From Bacillus timonensis (GTDB taxonomy: Bacteria > Bacillota > Bacilli > Bacillales > Bacillaceae_L), in NCBI RefSeq assembly GCF_000285535.1, contig NZ_HE610988.1, positions 411,955 to 463,813 on the forward strand: DNA of 51,859 nt, read 5' to 3'. Each line of letters opens with the position of its first letter. The first letter of the stretch is position 1. Under the pieces are notes generated by a model. It worked only from the letters and a program-made list of their open reading frames with translations, was not told the DNA's origin and made no database searches. Shown here piece by piece: positions 28,884 through 37,760 of the stretch. Both the position numbers and the translations under genes were made by a program.

Positions 28884-29251
28884 AAACAATCCCTCCACCT
28901 TTACATACGAAATGCACGAATAAAAGTTCCAACCATTAAGATGCTTTACCAAACTGTAATAAAAATGTAAAAAACAGAATAGTAGAAATAATTTATGATA
29001 ATAATAGAAGTAAATTGAAGATTCTTGACAATTTATGTAGAAATAGTCATACTATTCAGAAACAACTATATATATATAGCAAACGCACCTGTTAAGAGAT
29101 GAGGTGATATGGGACATATATACGAAATTGTTTGTATAAAATATAAATACTTGTTGCCAATCGTTATTTTTGGATATTAATTTTGATTGTAGTTGATCGT
29201 AGGTAAGACTGAGGCATGTTTCCATGTACAAAAATGATAAGGAGTGGTTTT
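28884..29251. promoter_or_regulatory. Divergent promoter region ythP / ytzE
   Basis: The plus strand has TTGACA at 29026-29031 and TACTAT at 29050-29055 (18-base spacing), a fair sigma-A candidate for ytzE with a leader of about 190 bases. The leader contains a possible 23-codon frame (29109-29180). Nothing else is recognised. Confidence 0.45.
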
Positions 29252-29470
29252 TTGAAACCTTCAACAAACCGTATGTTAACTCGTATCAAATCAGTCTACA
29301 TGTTTATTAATGAAAAAGGGACTGTAACAACACAGGAGCTTGTGGATGAATTTGGAATTACATCTAGAACCATTCAACGTGATTTGAATGTGTTAGCATA
29401 TAATGATTTGGTTCGCAGCCCTAGTCGAGGAAAATGGACAATCACAAAGAAGAAAGTCAAAATTTCATAG
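29252..29470 (+). CDS. ytzE: DeoR-type helix-turn-helix protein YtzE
   Basis: A 72-residue DNA-binding protein made of a winged-helix DeoR domain alone (TQELVDEFGITSRTIQRDLNVLAYNDLV); the usual sugar-sensing domain is absent, as in B. subtilis YtzE. TTG 29252 gives MKPSTNRMLTRIKS and follows AAGGAG by 7 bases. It is divergent from ythPQ, a possible target, though this is inference. Confidence 0.9.
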   Translation: MKPSTNRMLTRIKSVYMFINEKGTVTTQELVDEFGITSRTIQRDLNVLAYNDLVRSPSRGKWTITKKKVKIS

Positions 29471-29572
29471 CAAAAATTTACAAGGGGCGCATGAAGAAGG
29501 TAGCAAAATACTTCACAATAGAAAGTCTATTCATACAGATACATATAAAGAAACATATATACAGACGAAAAA

Positions 29573-29593
29573 GGGTTGCCTTACTGGCAGCCC
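29573..29593 (+). terminator. Terminator of ytzE
   Basis: GGGTTGCC and GGCAGCCC form an 8-base stem, with TAGTTAATTTTTC after it. Confidence 0.7.
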
Positions 29594-29596
29594 TAG

Positions 29597-30316
29597 TTAA
29601 TTTTTCGTGTAATTTTTTAGTTGCATGACCTCATCATCAGTTAGTTCACGATATTCTCCTAGTTCAAGTGATTCATCAAGTGGCAACGGTCCCATTTTCG
29701 TTCTTTTTAAATAGATGACACGCTTCCCTACTGCTTCGAACATCCGTTTTACTTGATGGAACTTTCCTTCTTCAATGATAACTTCGATTTCAGAGCGCAA
29801 TCCACTGCTTATGATTGTTAGAACTGCTGGCATCGTTTCGTAGCCGTCTTCGAGGGTAACCCCGTTACGGAAAGCCTCCACATCCTCTTCTGTTACAGCA
29901 CCTTCAATAACGGCATGATATGTTTTGGGAACATGTTTTTTTGGAGAAAGCAGTTGATGGGCTAGCTGGCCGTCATTGGTCAGCAGCAATAGCCCTTCCG
30001 TATCCTTGTCCAAACGACCAACAGGAAATGGATTATAAACGGTATCTTCCATTTCCAATAAATCAAGGACGGTGTCATGGAGATAATCCTCAGTCGCTGA
30101 AATAACTCCTTGAGGTTTATTCAGCATTAAATAGATAAATTCCTTATATTCAACCACCTCACCATGAACGGTGACTGTGTCAGATTCTACTTTTACATGC
30201 TTACTAGAATCTTTAACAGGAACTCCATTAATTTGAACGGTTCCTGATTTTAACAAGCTTTTTACTTCCTTCCGACTTCCGAACCCTCGATTAGCAAGTA
30301 ATTTATCAATTCGCAT
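29597..30316 (-). CDS. ytzG: RsuA/RluB-type 16S/23S rRNA pseudouridine synthase
   Basis: Isomerises uridine to pseudouridine in rRNA. An N-terminal S4 RNA-binding domain (MRIDKLLANRGFGSRKEV) is followed by LNKPQGVIS and the catalytic GRLDKDTEGLLLLTNDG with Asp103. It has 239 residues from ATG 30316, after a strong GGAGGT. The frame is open further upstream, but that part is family B repeat. Exact rRNA target not determinable here. Confidence 0.92.
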   Translation of the reverse strand: MRIDKLLANRGFGSRKEVKSLLKSGTVQINGVPVKDSSKHVKVESDTVTVHGEVVEYKEFIYLMLNKPQGVISATEDYLHDTVLDLLEMEDTVYNPFPVGRLDKDTEGLLLLTNDGQLAHQLLSPKKHVPKTYHAVIEGAVTEEDVEAFRNGVTLEDGYETMPAVLTIISSGLRSEIEVIIEEGKFHQVKRMFEAVGKRVIYLKRTKMGPLPLDESLELGEYRELTDDEVMQLKNYTKN

Positions 30317-30331
30317 GTAAGTACCTCCTAT

Positions 30332-30450
30332 CAAATACACCTTGGCATATATGCGCTCGAATTTTTCGAGCTTGTCCGAAAATTCGTGGCATCCGCCAGA
30401 GGCTTTAACTTTATGTAGTGGATTCAAACCCTACTGAATTATGTTAAATC
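30332..30450 (+). repeat. Intergenic repeat family B, copy 2
   Basis: Shares AATACACCTTGGCATATATG, ATTCGTGGCATCCGCC and GAGGCTTTAACTTTATG with the copy at 13928, in the same orientation but shorter. It lies upstream of the pseudouridine synthase gene. Confidence 0.75.
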
Positions 30451-30557
30451 CGCGAATACCCATCTTTATTAGAATAGGCTTTTTATTCATTGCACAAACG
30501 CCCTCAATACATACACTGTTACTGTACTTTTTAAAAAGAAAAGGGAGCGATACCACA

Positions 30558-30770
30558 ATGTATTATTATGATTATGATTATCGTCAACAACCTCAGGGCT
30601 TCTTCCCTGGCTTCCCAGGAGTTCCTGGTGGCGGTGGTGTTGGAAATGTAGACCGCCGTATTGAACGTCTTGAGCGTCAAATGCAAAGACTTGAAAATCA
30701 GATTGACCGATTAAATCGCCGGGTTGACCGTATTGAGCGTCGTCTAGGCTTTGGTACTTTCCAAGGCTAA
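30558..30770 (+). CDS. Small tyrosine/glycine-rich coiled-coil protein, possibly spore-associated
   Basis: A 70-residue protein I cannot name. It begins MYYYDYDYRQQPQ, continues with a Phe-Pro-Gly/Gly-rich linker (FFPGFPGVPGGGG), and ends in a basic heptad helix (residues 31-65: ERLERQMQRLENQIDRLNRR, VDRIERRL) fit for a coiled coil. ATG 30558 follows GGGAGCGAT by 8 bases. An upstream CACA with CATACACT (30493 and 30510, 13 bases apart) loosely resembles a mother-cell sigma factor (SigK) promoter. The composition suggests a coat or crust protein, but that is inference. Confidence 0.65.
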   Translation: MYYYDYDYRQQPQGFFPGFPGVPGGGGVGNVDRRIERLERQMQRLENQIDRLNRRVDRIERRLGFGTFQG

Positions 30771-30844
30771 CACGTATAAAACCTTCTAACCCTTTGGAAA
30801 ACTCAATCCTCACACAATAAATTGTAGTTTCCTAATCTACAAAA

Positions 30845-30869
30845 AAGGCTGTCACTAGTGCACAGCCTT
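30845..30869 (-). terminator. Terminator of murJ
   Basis: AAGGCTGT and ACAGCCTT form an 8-base stem with a 9-base loop; TTTTTTGTAG follows on the minus strand. It overlaps the murJ stop. Confidence 0.85.
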
Positions 30870-32483
30870 CTTTCTATTTCGTGATAAAAATGCAAAGCGG
30901 TTGCCAATTAGGACTTCCAATAGTCGCGAACGATAAGCTAAGTATAAATACACAACGGCCCCGACAGCAATTCCCACTATAAGAACAAGGACTGATTGCA
31001 TTCTGCCATTATCATAGCTGACAACAAATGATAATAACCATTCTATTAAGAAAATCGCAAATGCCATAAATGTCGCAAAAATAGCCATTAATAGCGATCT
31101 TCTGGCAAACATTGAATAATTATATCCAGCATGTCTTGAAATCATCCAAAAACAATATGCGATTGCGACCGTGTATCCTAAGGCTGTAGCTAGAATTGAA
31201 CCAATTTCACCGAACCAAGCGATAAACGGACTATTAAAACAAATCTTAAGGATGAGTCCCATAAACAAACTCACAACTGCAAATTTTTGCTTATTAATAC
31301 CTTGTAAAATGGCTGCTGAAATCGAATAGAATGAGAATAGTACTGCAACAGGAGCATACCATCGTAAAATTCGACCGCCAGCCTCACTCATTTCAAATAG
31401 TGCATTAAAGGCTGGGTACGCTAAGACTGATAAGCCAACAACTGCAGGTAAAACCAACAGGACACAAATTTGAAATGTCTTATCAATTTGACTTCTAAGC
31501 AGTTTAAAATCTCCAGATGTAAATGAATTTGTAATTGTAGGAACGAGCGTCAAACTAAATGCAGTTGCCAAAGATACTGGAATCATGACTAATTTTGGAA
31601 CCATAAAGGATACATACGCTAATAATCCCTCTGATACATCTTTATCAACTCCATTAGCCATCATTGTCCTGTTAAAGGTTAATTGGTCAACATATTGATA
31701 AAGAGGAATAGATAATCCCACTATGACAAAAGGTCCTGCGTAGGAGAGCAGCTCCTTATACATTTCCTTTATTGTCATTTCCGTTTGCGGTCTGCTTTTT
31801 GTGAGCATTTCATCTAAATATGGTTTTCGCTTAAACCAATACCAAAGGAGTACGGCGAGTCCTCCTAGTGCACCAATAAATGCTCCAAACGTAGCTAATC
31901 CAACCGCGAAAACTCGTCCACCATCGATTACTTTTATCACAATAAACGTTGCAGCCAGAACAAATAGGATACGAACAATCTGTTCCACAACTTGTGAAAC
32001 AGCAGTTGGCCCCATTGATTGATGCCCTTGGAAAAAGCCCCGTTGAATGCTCATGATTGGAACAACAAGTAAGGCAAAGCTCACCATTCGAATGACATAT
32101 GTAACATCTTCAACCGTATTGACTGCATTTTCTCCACCAAGAACAATTGGGGCAAGGATTGGTGCGAGCAAGTTAAGGATTGTAAAACTTACTATACCTG
32201 TTAATCCCATTACGATTAGCCCGGATTTATACATCCGTATTCCGGTATGATAATCACCTAACGAATTATATTTCGAAACAAATTTTGAAACAGCAGCAGG
32301 AATTCCCGCTGTTGATATAAATAAAAAGATTGTATATTGTGCATACCCATATTGATAAAGGGCAGTTCCAATTTTCCCAACTAAATAAACAAATGGAAAG
32401 ACATAGATCATTCCAAGTACTCGAGAAATATATGTAGCAAGGGTTAAAACAAATGTCCCACGCAGTAATTTTGAATCTGACAT
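30855..32483 (-). CDS. murJ: Lipid II flippase MurJ (YtgP), MOP superfamily
   Basis: Moves lipid II across the membrane for peptidoglycan synthesis. The 542 residues contain about 14 membrane segments and match B. subtilis YtgP. The N-terminus LLRGTFVLTLATYISRVLGM is the first transporter helix. Family arginines and the GFFQGHQSMGPTAVSQVVEQ segment near residue 150 are clear. ATG 32483 follows GGGGA. The ytgP-ytfP-cse60 neighbourhood is conserved. Confidence 0.93.
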   Translation of the reverse strand: MSDSKLLRGTFVLTLATYISRVLGMIYVFPFVYLVGKIGTALYQYGYAQYTIFLFISTAGIPAAVSKFVSKYNSLGDYHTGIRMYKSGLIVMGLTGIVSFTILNLLAPILAPIVLGGENAVNTVEDVTYVIRMVSFALLVVPIMSIQRGFFQGHQSMGPTAVSQVVEQIVRILFVLAATFIVIKVIDGGRVFAVGLATFGAFIGALGGLAVLLWYWFKRKPYLDEMLTKSRPQTEMTIKEMYKELLSYAGPFVIVGLSIPLYQYVDQLTFNRTMMANGVDKDVSEGLLAYVSFMVPKLVMIPVSLATAFSLTLVPTITNSFTSGDFKLLRSQIDKTFQICVLLVLPAVVGLSVLAYPAFNALFEMSEAGGRILRWYAPVAVLFSFYSISAAILQGINKQKFAVVSLFMGLILKICFNSPFIAWFGEIGSILATALGYTVAIAYCFWMISRHAGYNYSMFARRSLLMAIFATFMAFAIFLIEWLLSFVVSYDNGRMQSVLVLIVGIAVGAVVYLYLAYRSRLLEVLIGNRFAFLSRNRKKAVH

Positions 32484-32712
32484 ATAAAATCCCCAATCTT
32501 TATTTTTGAAGACTAACTAATCAAGTTTATCATATTTTAAAAAATTATGAACCTATAATAATTTGTCTGTTTCATGAATCATTTCCATCATATCGCTTTA
32601 TCATGTATAGTTTAGTCTTGTTAGATTGGAAATTCAACGTATTCTATGTTTCAACAAATTCTAAATCCCGTGATATGATATTAGTAAGGAAAACATGGGA
32701 GTGTGTATATCC

Positions 32713-33105
32713 ATGAATGAGATTATTTTGTTTGATGGCGTTTGTAATTTTTGCGATAAAAGTGTTCAGTTTATCCTGAAACGAGATTCGTTACAACGAT
32801 ACCATTTCGCATCCCTTCAAAGTGAAGCTGGTAAGGCATTATTGAAAAAACACAGGGTTCCTGACGACCTTACTAGTTTTATATTAATTGAAGATGATCG
32901 TTATTATACAAAATCGACTGCGGCACTTAGGGTCTGTCGGAATCTAAAAGGTCCATATCGTTTACTTTTTATTTTTAGATTTATACCAGCACCAATCCGG
33001 GATATATTTTATCATGTAATTGCCAATAATCGTTATAAATGGTTCGGAAAAAAGGAAAGCTGTATGCTTCCTTCCCCAGAGGTTCGCAAACGTTTTTTAG
33101 ACTGA
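32713..33105 (+). CDS. DCC-family thiol-disulfide oxidoreductase
   Basis: A 130-residue protein with the defining N-terminal DxxCxxC motif (FDGVCNFCDKSVQFIL), a central STAALRVC and a C-terminal RYKWFGKKESCMLP. The two cysteines imply redox activity; the partner is unknown. ATG 32713 is preferred from alignment (MNEIILFDG); ATG 32695 has AAGGA only four bases away and is the alternative. It runs into ytfP 9 bases downstream (18 to its TTG start). Confidence 0.82.
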   Translation: MNEIILFDGVCNFCDKSVQFILKRDSLQRYHFASLQSEAGKALLKKHRVPDDLTSFILIEDDRYYTKSTAALRVCRNLKGPYRLLFIFRFIPAPIRDIFYHVIANNRYKWFGKKESCMLPSPEVRKRFLD

Positions 33106-33123
33106 GCATAAGGAGTGTTCTAT

Positions 33124-34398
33124 TTGCAATATGATGTAGTTGTAATCGGAGGGGGACCTTCCGGCTTAATGGCTGCGATTGCTGCCGGTGAGCAGGGCGC
33201 GAAGGTTCTCCTTTTAGATAAAGGGAACAAGCTAGGTAGAAAGCTAGCGATTTCAGGCGGAGGGCGCTGCAATGTCACGAATCGTCTTCCAATAGATGAA
33301 ATCATTAAGCATATACCTGGAAATGGACGATTTTTGTATAGTGCATTTTCTGTATTCAACAACGAAGATATTATCGCATTTTTTGAAAAATTAGGCATTC
33401 AATTGAAAGAAGAAGACCATGGCAGGATGTTTCCCACCACAAATAAAGCACAATCTGTTGTCGATGCACTTTTAAATCGACTCGAATCGTTAGATGTGCA
33501 TATCAAAACAAATACACCTGTTGCTAAACTTGAATATAAAGATGGGCATGTTGCGGGTGTTCATTTAAAAGATGGTGAATACATCGAAGCAAACAGTATC
33601 GTTGTCGCAGTTGGTGGCAAGTCCGTGCCGCAAACAGGTTCTACAGGAGACGGCTATGCATGGGCAAAATCAGCCGGACACACAATTACTGATTTGTTCC
33701 CAACCGAGGTTCCCGTTACATCGGATGAAGAATTCATTAAAAACAAAACGTTACAAGGACTTGCACTACGTGATGTTGCTGTTAGTGTCTTAAATCCAAA
33801 GGGAAAAACAGTGATTACCCATCAAATGGACATGCTGTTCACTCATTTTGGAATTTCTGGACCTGCTGTATTACGGTGTAGCCAATTTGTTGTTAAGACC
33901 ATGAAGAAATTCAAAGTGGACCGTGTAGTCATGAGTATTGATGCACTTCCAACGATGAATGAGGAGCAAATTTTTCAGCAAATTTTAAAACTAGCAAAAG
34001 AAGACCCAAAGAAAGCATTAAAAAATATAGTAAAAGGATTTCTACCAGAACGATATCTTTTGTTTTTATTGGAGAAGAATGAGATTGACCCTCAGGTTAC
34101 GTTTGCAAATTTATCCCACGATCGGATTCGGTCATTTGCTAAGGATTGCAAACAATTTCAGTTCACAGTCAACGGGACCTTGCCAATCGAAAAGGCATTT
34201 GTAACAGGTGGTGGGGTGTCGATAAAAGAAATTCATCCTAAGGAAATGGAATCTAAATTAATGAAAGGACTCTTTTTCTGCGGAGAAATCCTTGATATTC
34301 ACGGATATACAGGTGGTTACAATATTACTTCAGCTTTTGTTACAGGCAGATTAGCTGGTGATAATGCAGGAAAACAAGCCATGGATTTACGAAACTAA
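33124..34398 (+). CDS. ytfP: FAD-dependent oxidoreductase YtfP (HI0933/BaiN family)
   Basis: A 424-residue flavoprotein. It has the Rossmann FAD motif [19 protein letters not shown] at the N-terminus, [11 protein letters not shown] near residue 45, and the closing [15 protein letters not shown] segment. Substrate unknown; relatives reduce unsaturated bonds or Fe-S-linked targets. TTG 33124 follows AAGGAG by 7 bases and gives [11 protein letters not shown]; the GTG at 33115 is inside the binding site. Confidence 0.9.
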   Translation: MQYDVVVIGGGPSGLMAAIAAGEQGAKVLLLDKGNKLGRKLAISGGGRCNVTNRLPIDEIIKHIPGNGRFLYSAFSVFNNEDIIAFFEKLGIQLKEEDHGRMFPTTNKAQSVVDALLNRLESLDVHIKTNTPVAKLEYKDGHVAGVHLKDGEYIEANSIVVAVGGKSVPQTGSTGDGYAWAKSAGHTITDLFPTEVPVTSDEEFIKNKTLQGLALRDVAVSVLNPKGKTVITHQMDMLFTHFGISGPAVLRCSQFVVKTMKKFKVDRVVMSIDALPTMNEEQIFQQILKLAKEDPKKALKNIVKGFLPERYLLFLLEKNEIDPQVTFANLSHDRIRSFAKDCKQFQFTVNGTLPIEKAFVTGGGVSIKEIHPKEMESKLMKGLFFCGEILDIHGYTGGYNITSAFVTGRLAGDNAGKQAMDLRN

Positions 34399-34402
34399 AA
34401 AA

Positions 34403-34440
34403 GAGCCTCACTCACACTCATTTTTGTGGGTTAGGCTCTA
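34403..34440. terminator. Terminator between ytfP and cse60
   Basis: AGAGCCTCACTCACA pairs with TGTGGGTTAGGCTCT (two non-Watson-Crick positions) between convergent genes. Confidence 0.8.
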
Positions 34441-34616
34441 TATATAATCATTGCTGAAAAACAAAAAATTTGGTCATCCTCTTGATCACAGGAAACGCCG
34501 ACCTGGAATTTAACTTCGATCACATCCCGCTCATCAATTTTTTGTAAAAAACGGTTCATCTCATGCTCTAAATCCTCTTCATGTTCTTCATCAAAAACCT
34601 TCACTTTCAATGCCAT
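34431..34616 (-). CDS. cse60: Sporulation protein Cse60 (YteV)
   Basis: A 61-residue acidic protein matching Cse60, a SigE-controlled mother-cell protein of unknown function. Hallmarks are VKVFDEEHEEDLEHEMNRFL and the closing IFCFSAMIIYRA. ATG 34616 follows GGTGGAGGTGGAG. I could not find a convincing SigE promoter. The location near ytfP is conserved. Confidence 0.88.
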   Translation of the reverse strand: MALKVKVFDEEHEEDLEHEMNRFLQKIDERDVIEVKFQVGVSCDQEDDQIFCFSAMIIYRA

Positions 34617-34674
34617 AACTCCACCTCCACCACTAGTATTGACAGAGTTTTAGAATTATAAGCTTTTAATCTAG

Positions 34675-34873
34675 GATATTTCCAATTCAATCCAAAAACT
34701 ACACCTTATCTGATACTTTCATCACGATATTTTCCTTTTTTATCCAAAGGTCATACCTTATCTTACACTTATGCTGCGTCATTTTCCAGTTTAACCCAAA
34801 AGTTATACCTTATCCAATCCTTATACCACACCATTTTCCAATTTAACCCAAAGGTTATGCCTTATCAATACCA
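34675..34873. repeat. Degenerate tandem array, four units of about 52 bases
   Basis: Four units start near 34675, 34726, 34780 and 34832, each with ATTTTCC, then (C/T)CCAAARGTTATACCTTATC about 12 bases on. Periods measured at ATTTTCC are 51, 52 and 52 bases. The array fills the gap between the membrane protein gene and cse60. No frame runs through it. Confidence 0.85.
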
Positions 34874-34882
34874 CCAAGAAAA

Positions 34883-35413
34883 TTAGTTCATTTCCTTTCT
34901 TTCAAACAAGCCGGTAAATAAAAAGCAAGTAATGAAAGCTACTATTGTTACTATGATAGCCATGACAAGTCCGATAAATGCCATAAATGTATCATCCCCA
35001 GGAAATTGTGGTTCAAGTGTAACAATCATGTAGGTGAAAACTAGTGTGAGTAGTAAATAAAAACTACTGCCGACAAACCCTCTTAGGATTCGTCCCTTTT
35101 TATCACCATTCCAAGCATATAGTAGAATAATCCAGGATACCAAACTTACGATAACAGCCCCTACCATAATGAATAAATGGATATATGGGATTAGTAGGAA
35201 ATTCAAACCAAAGAGTATGAGTACAGTCGTGCCAAATAAAAAAGCATTTAACACAAATAAAAATAACCCGCTAAGCCATGGGTTTTGGAACCACCCAAAG
35301 CTTGATAGTTTTTTTACTAGACTATTATTAGGACCAATAATAGTCACAAGTTTGTTTCGATTAATACCCACAATAATTAACAAAAATACACCGAGCAATA
35401 AAAAAAGTGTCAT
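34883..35413 (-). CDS. Integral membrane protein, function unknown
   Basis: A 176-residue protein with five predicted membrane segments: residues 1-17, about 45-68, 72-98, 112-132 and 142-168. A polar loop (NRNKLVTIIGPNNSLVKKL) lies after the first. No family motif recognised. ATG 35413 follows AGGAGGA; the open frame upstream lacks a second site. It lies alone between ytwF and the 52-base tandem array. Confidence 0.75.
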   Translation of the reverse strand: MTLFLLLGVFLLIIVGINRNKLVTIIGPNNSLVKKLSSFGWFQNPWLSGLFLFVLNAFLFGTTVLILFGLNFLLIPYIHLFIMVGAVIVSLVSWIILLYAWNGDKKGRILRGFVGSSFYLLLTLVFTYMIVTLEPQFPGDDTFMAFIGLVMAIIVTIVAFITCFLFTGLFERKEMN

Positions 35414-35555
35414 ATTTTCCTCCTGTAAATGTAGACTTTCGGTTAACATCTTACTTTGATTTTATCGAATATTTTATTGTTTTTCAATAAATAATTATTT
35501 ATTATTAATATATTGTTGTTGTTTCGCAACCGTATACTTTCTAAAAAAGAAAAAA

Positions 35556-35583
35556 AGCGTGAATTCTTATAAGAATTCACGCT
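35556..35583 (-). terminator. Terminator of ytwF
   Basis: A perfect 28-base palindrome with AGCGTGAATT and AATTCACGCT arms, followed by TTTTTTTC on the minus strand. Confidence 0.9.
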
Positions 35584-35630
35584 AACGTCTAATTTACTCC
35601 ATTAACGGAGCAAGTTACAAAAAATCTTTC

Positions 35631-35930
35631 TTATTTTGTTTCCCCTGTCCAATTCATCATTCCACCGACCATGTTTCGTACTTTGTATCCTTGGTCATCT
35701 AGATAGGAACAGACGTTGAAGCTTCTGCCACCAGAACGGCAAATGATGATATATTCTTTGTCCTTATCAAAATACTCTAGATTATCTGGAATTTCACCCA
35801 TTTTAATATGCTTTGCTCCAGGGATCATGCCCTCTGCTACTTCCTCATCTTCCCGAACATCGACAAGCTCTAATTTTTCACCATTTTTAAGCTTTTGTTT
35901 CAGCTCTTCTGTTGTGATTTCTTCAATCAT
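35631..35930 (-). CDS. ytwF: Rhodanese-domain protein YtwF
   Basis: A single-domain sulfurtransferase of 99 residues. The active-site loop is CRSGGRS with Cys64, preceded by VDVREDEEVAEGMIPGAKHI. It probably carries persulfide sulfur in the cytoplasm. ATG 35930 follows AAAGGA by 8 bases; ATG 35939 lies within that site. Confidence 0.9.
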   Translation of the reverse strand: MIEEITTEELKQKLKNGEKLELVDVREDEEVAEGMIPGAKHIKMGEIPDNLEYFDKDKEYIIICRSGGRSFNVCSYLDDQGYKVRNMVGGMMNWTGETK

Positions 35931-36049
35931 AGGTACCATCCTTTCAGTTACTCATCTCGACTATTATAACAAAGAGAAAATATGGAATACAATTTTCCAC
36001 GTTTTGTAAAACTAGAATTTCAATATAAAAAGGAGTAAGATAAAACTAG

Positions 36050-36270
36050 CTTACCTTTATTCAGCAGAAGACCCTTAACTTTTTAAGTGGTGGGATAAAT
36101 GCAATAAGAGTATAAAATCTGTAGGGGTTTATTACATCTGAATAGAAGTTAAAGCCTTCGACAGATGCCACGATTTTTCAAGAGTCATTTTTCGAGCAGT
36201 TTAAATCAAAGACTAAGTAATCCACTTCCTGTGGGCCAAAAAATCGAGCACAAATACGCCAAGGCGCATT
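36050..36270 (-). repeat. Intergenic repeat family B, copy 3 (reverse orientation)
   Basis: Read on the minus strand it gives AATGCGCCTTGGCGTATTTG, GCTCGATTTTTTGGCCCACA, AAATCGTGGCATCTGTCGAA and GGCTTTAACTTCTATTCAG, collinear with copy 1. It carries extra sequence towards the end and lies directly upstream of the yhfE-like gene. Confidence 0.8.
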
Positions 36271-36292
36271 CCATAATTAGGGGGAAATGAAG

Positions 36293-37342
36293 TTGACTTA
36301 TCCGAATATTGATGAAACCATTCAACTCATAAAAGAACTTGTTTCAATTCCAAGTCCATCTGGTAATACAAATGAAGTTATTACATACGTTGAAAAACTT
36401 CTTGCTGAAGCAAATGTGGATACATACAGAAATCGTAAGGGCGGTCTTATTGCTACCATCCCTGGAAAAGATACTCAAAAACATCGTATGCTTACAGCCC
36501 ATGTTGACACATTGGGAGCTATCGTAAAAGAAATCAAACCTAGTGGTCGCTTAAAACTTGATCTCATTGGGGGCTTTAAATATAACTCCATTGAAGGAGA
36601 ATATTGCCGCATTGAGACGTCAACAGGAAAATTCTATACTGGTACAATCCTGATGCATCAGCAATCTGTACACGTTTATAAAGATGCTGGAAAAGCTGAG
36701 CGTAACCAAGAAAATATGGAGGTCCGTATCGATGAAAAAGTAAAAAATGCGGACGAGGTTCGAGCACTTGGAATTGAGGTTGGTGACTTTGTTTCATTTG
36801 ACCCGCGGGTTGAAGTAACATCCAACGGCTTTATCAAGTCTCGACATTTAGATGACAAAGCTAGTGTTGGAATTCTACTTCAATTAATCAAACAAATCAA
36901 ACAAGAAAACATCGAACTTCCTTATACGACTCATTTCCTTATTTCAAATAATGAGGAAATTGGGTATGGTGGAAACTCTAATATTACTCCTGAAACAGTT
37001 GAATATTTAGCAGTCGATATGGGGGCAATGGGGGATGGTCAATCAACAGATGAATATACAGTTTCCATTTGTGTAAAGGACGCGAGTGGACCCTATCATT
37101 ATGCTTTCCGTAAAAAGCTTGTCCAGCTTGCTGAAAAACATGAGATTGGGTATAAATTAGACATTTACCCTTATTACGGCTCTGACGCATCTGCTGCAAT
37201 TCGTTCAGGACACGACATCATCCATGGATTAATCGGGCCTGGAATTGATTCTTCACATGCCTTTGAGCGTACACATAAGGACTCAATTGAAAATACGACA
37301 AAATTAATTTATCACTACCTTCAATCTGAAATGGTTGAGTAA
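36293..37342 (+). CDS. yhfE: M42-family peptidase (YhfE type)
   Basis: Dinuclear zinc aminopeptidase/glucanase-like enzyme, second M42 member in the window after ytoP. It matches B. subtilis YhfE most closely: LTAHVDTLGA, LIGGFKYNSIEGEYC, SRHLDDKASVG, SNNEEIGYGGNSN and GPGIDSSHAFERTHK. TTG 36293 (MTYPNIDETI) is preferred because AGGGGG lies 8 bases before it; ATG 36287 is only two bases from that site. It is about 349 residues. In B. subtilis yhfE is elsewhere on the chromosome, so the context differs. Confidence 0.88.
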   Translation: MTYPNIDETIQLIKELVSIPSPSGNTNEVITYVEKLLAEANVDTYRNRKGGLIATIPGKDTQKHRMLTAHVDTLGAIVKEIKPSGRLKLDLIGGFKYNSIEGEYCRIETSTGKFYTGTILMHQQSVHVYKDAGKAERNQENMEVRIDEKVKNADEVRALGIEVGDFVSFDPRVEVTSNGFIKSRHLDDKASVGILLQLIKQIKQENIELPYTTHFLISNNEEIGYGGNSNITPETVEYLAVDMGAMGDGQSTDEYTVSICVKDASGPYHYAFRKKLVQLAEKHEIGYKLDIYPYYGSDASAAIRSGHDIIHGLIGPGIDSSHAFERTHKDSIENTTKLIYHYLQSEMVE

Positions 37343-37467
37343 GTGTAAAAAGGATGACAAATTTTAACGGGTTCTGTTTTGTAGTACAAAATATGAAGGA
37401 ACATTTCTTTTCCTATAAGTAATTCGCACCATAATTAAAAGCAAATTAGCAAGTAAATCTGAAAGGT

Positions 37468-37502
37468 AAAAAGCTTGGAGACATATGCTCCAAGCTTTTT
37501 TA
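37468..37502 (+). terminator. Terminator of the yhfE-like gene
   Basis: AAAAGCTTGGAG pairs with CTCCAAGCTTTT, then a T run. Confidence 0.9.
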
Positions 37503-37571
37503 TCCCAAGATAAATACCGGTTAGAGTTTTCAGGGTCTTCAAATATTACTAGCAAATAAGCTACGAAAAAT

Positions 37572-37760
37572 TAAGGGAGAAATTTCTCTTATTAAGGAAA
37601 TAGAACGAAAAACAGATGAAATAGAGGGAAAAATTCCCCCTATATACTCAAAAAACACGAAAATTGACCATTTGGCATTGCTTTAGCGGAAAAACTCCCC
37701 TTATATCTCCCGAACCAAGCACTGTTCTGTGGAATAAGGGAAAAAGCTTCCCTTATTTAA
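37572..37760. repeat. Four spaced palindromes of type ATAAGGGAAAA..TTCCCTTAT
   Basis: Palindromic blocks at 37572-37594 (AAGGGAGAAATTTCTCTT), 37621-37645 (GAGGGAAAAATTCCCCC), 37685-37704 (GCGGAAAAACTCCCC) and 37733-37760 (ATAAGGGAAAAAGCTTCCCT). Centres are about 50, 62 and 52 bases apart. The array lies in the 780-base gap between the yhfE-like gene and leuS; the rest of that gap (37762-38095) shows no gene or motif. Confidence 0.75.

Noticed and set aside
30317-30427. Upstream extension of the pseudouridine synthase frame
   Set aside because: The additional 37 codons lie in repeat B; the strong GGAGGT site marks ATG 30316.
34617-34680. SigE promoter for cse60
   Set aside because: Only a weak CAATACTA -10 was found and no matching -35, so it is not reported.
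37572-37760. CRISPR array
   Set aside because: The repeats are imperfect palindromes with uneven spacing and no uniform direct repeat, and no cas gene is nearby.
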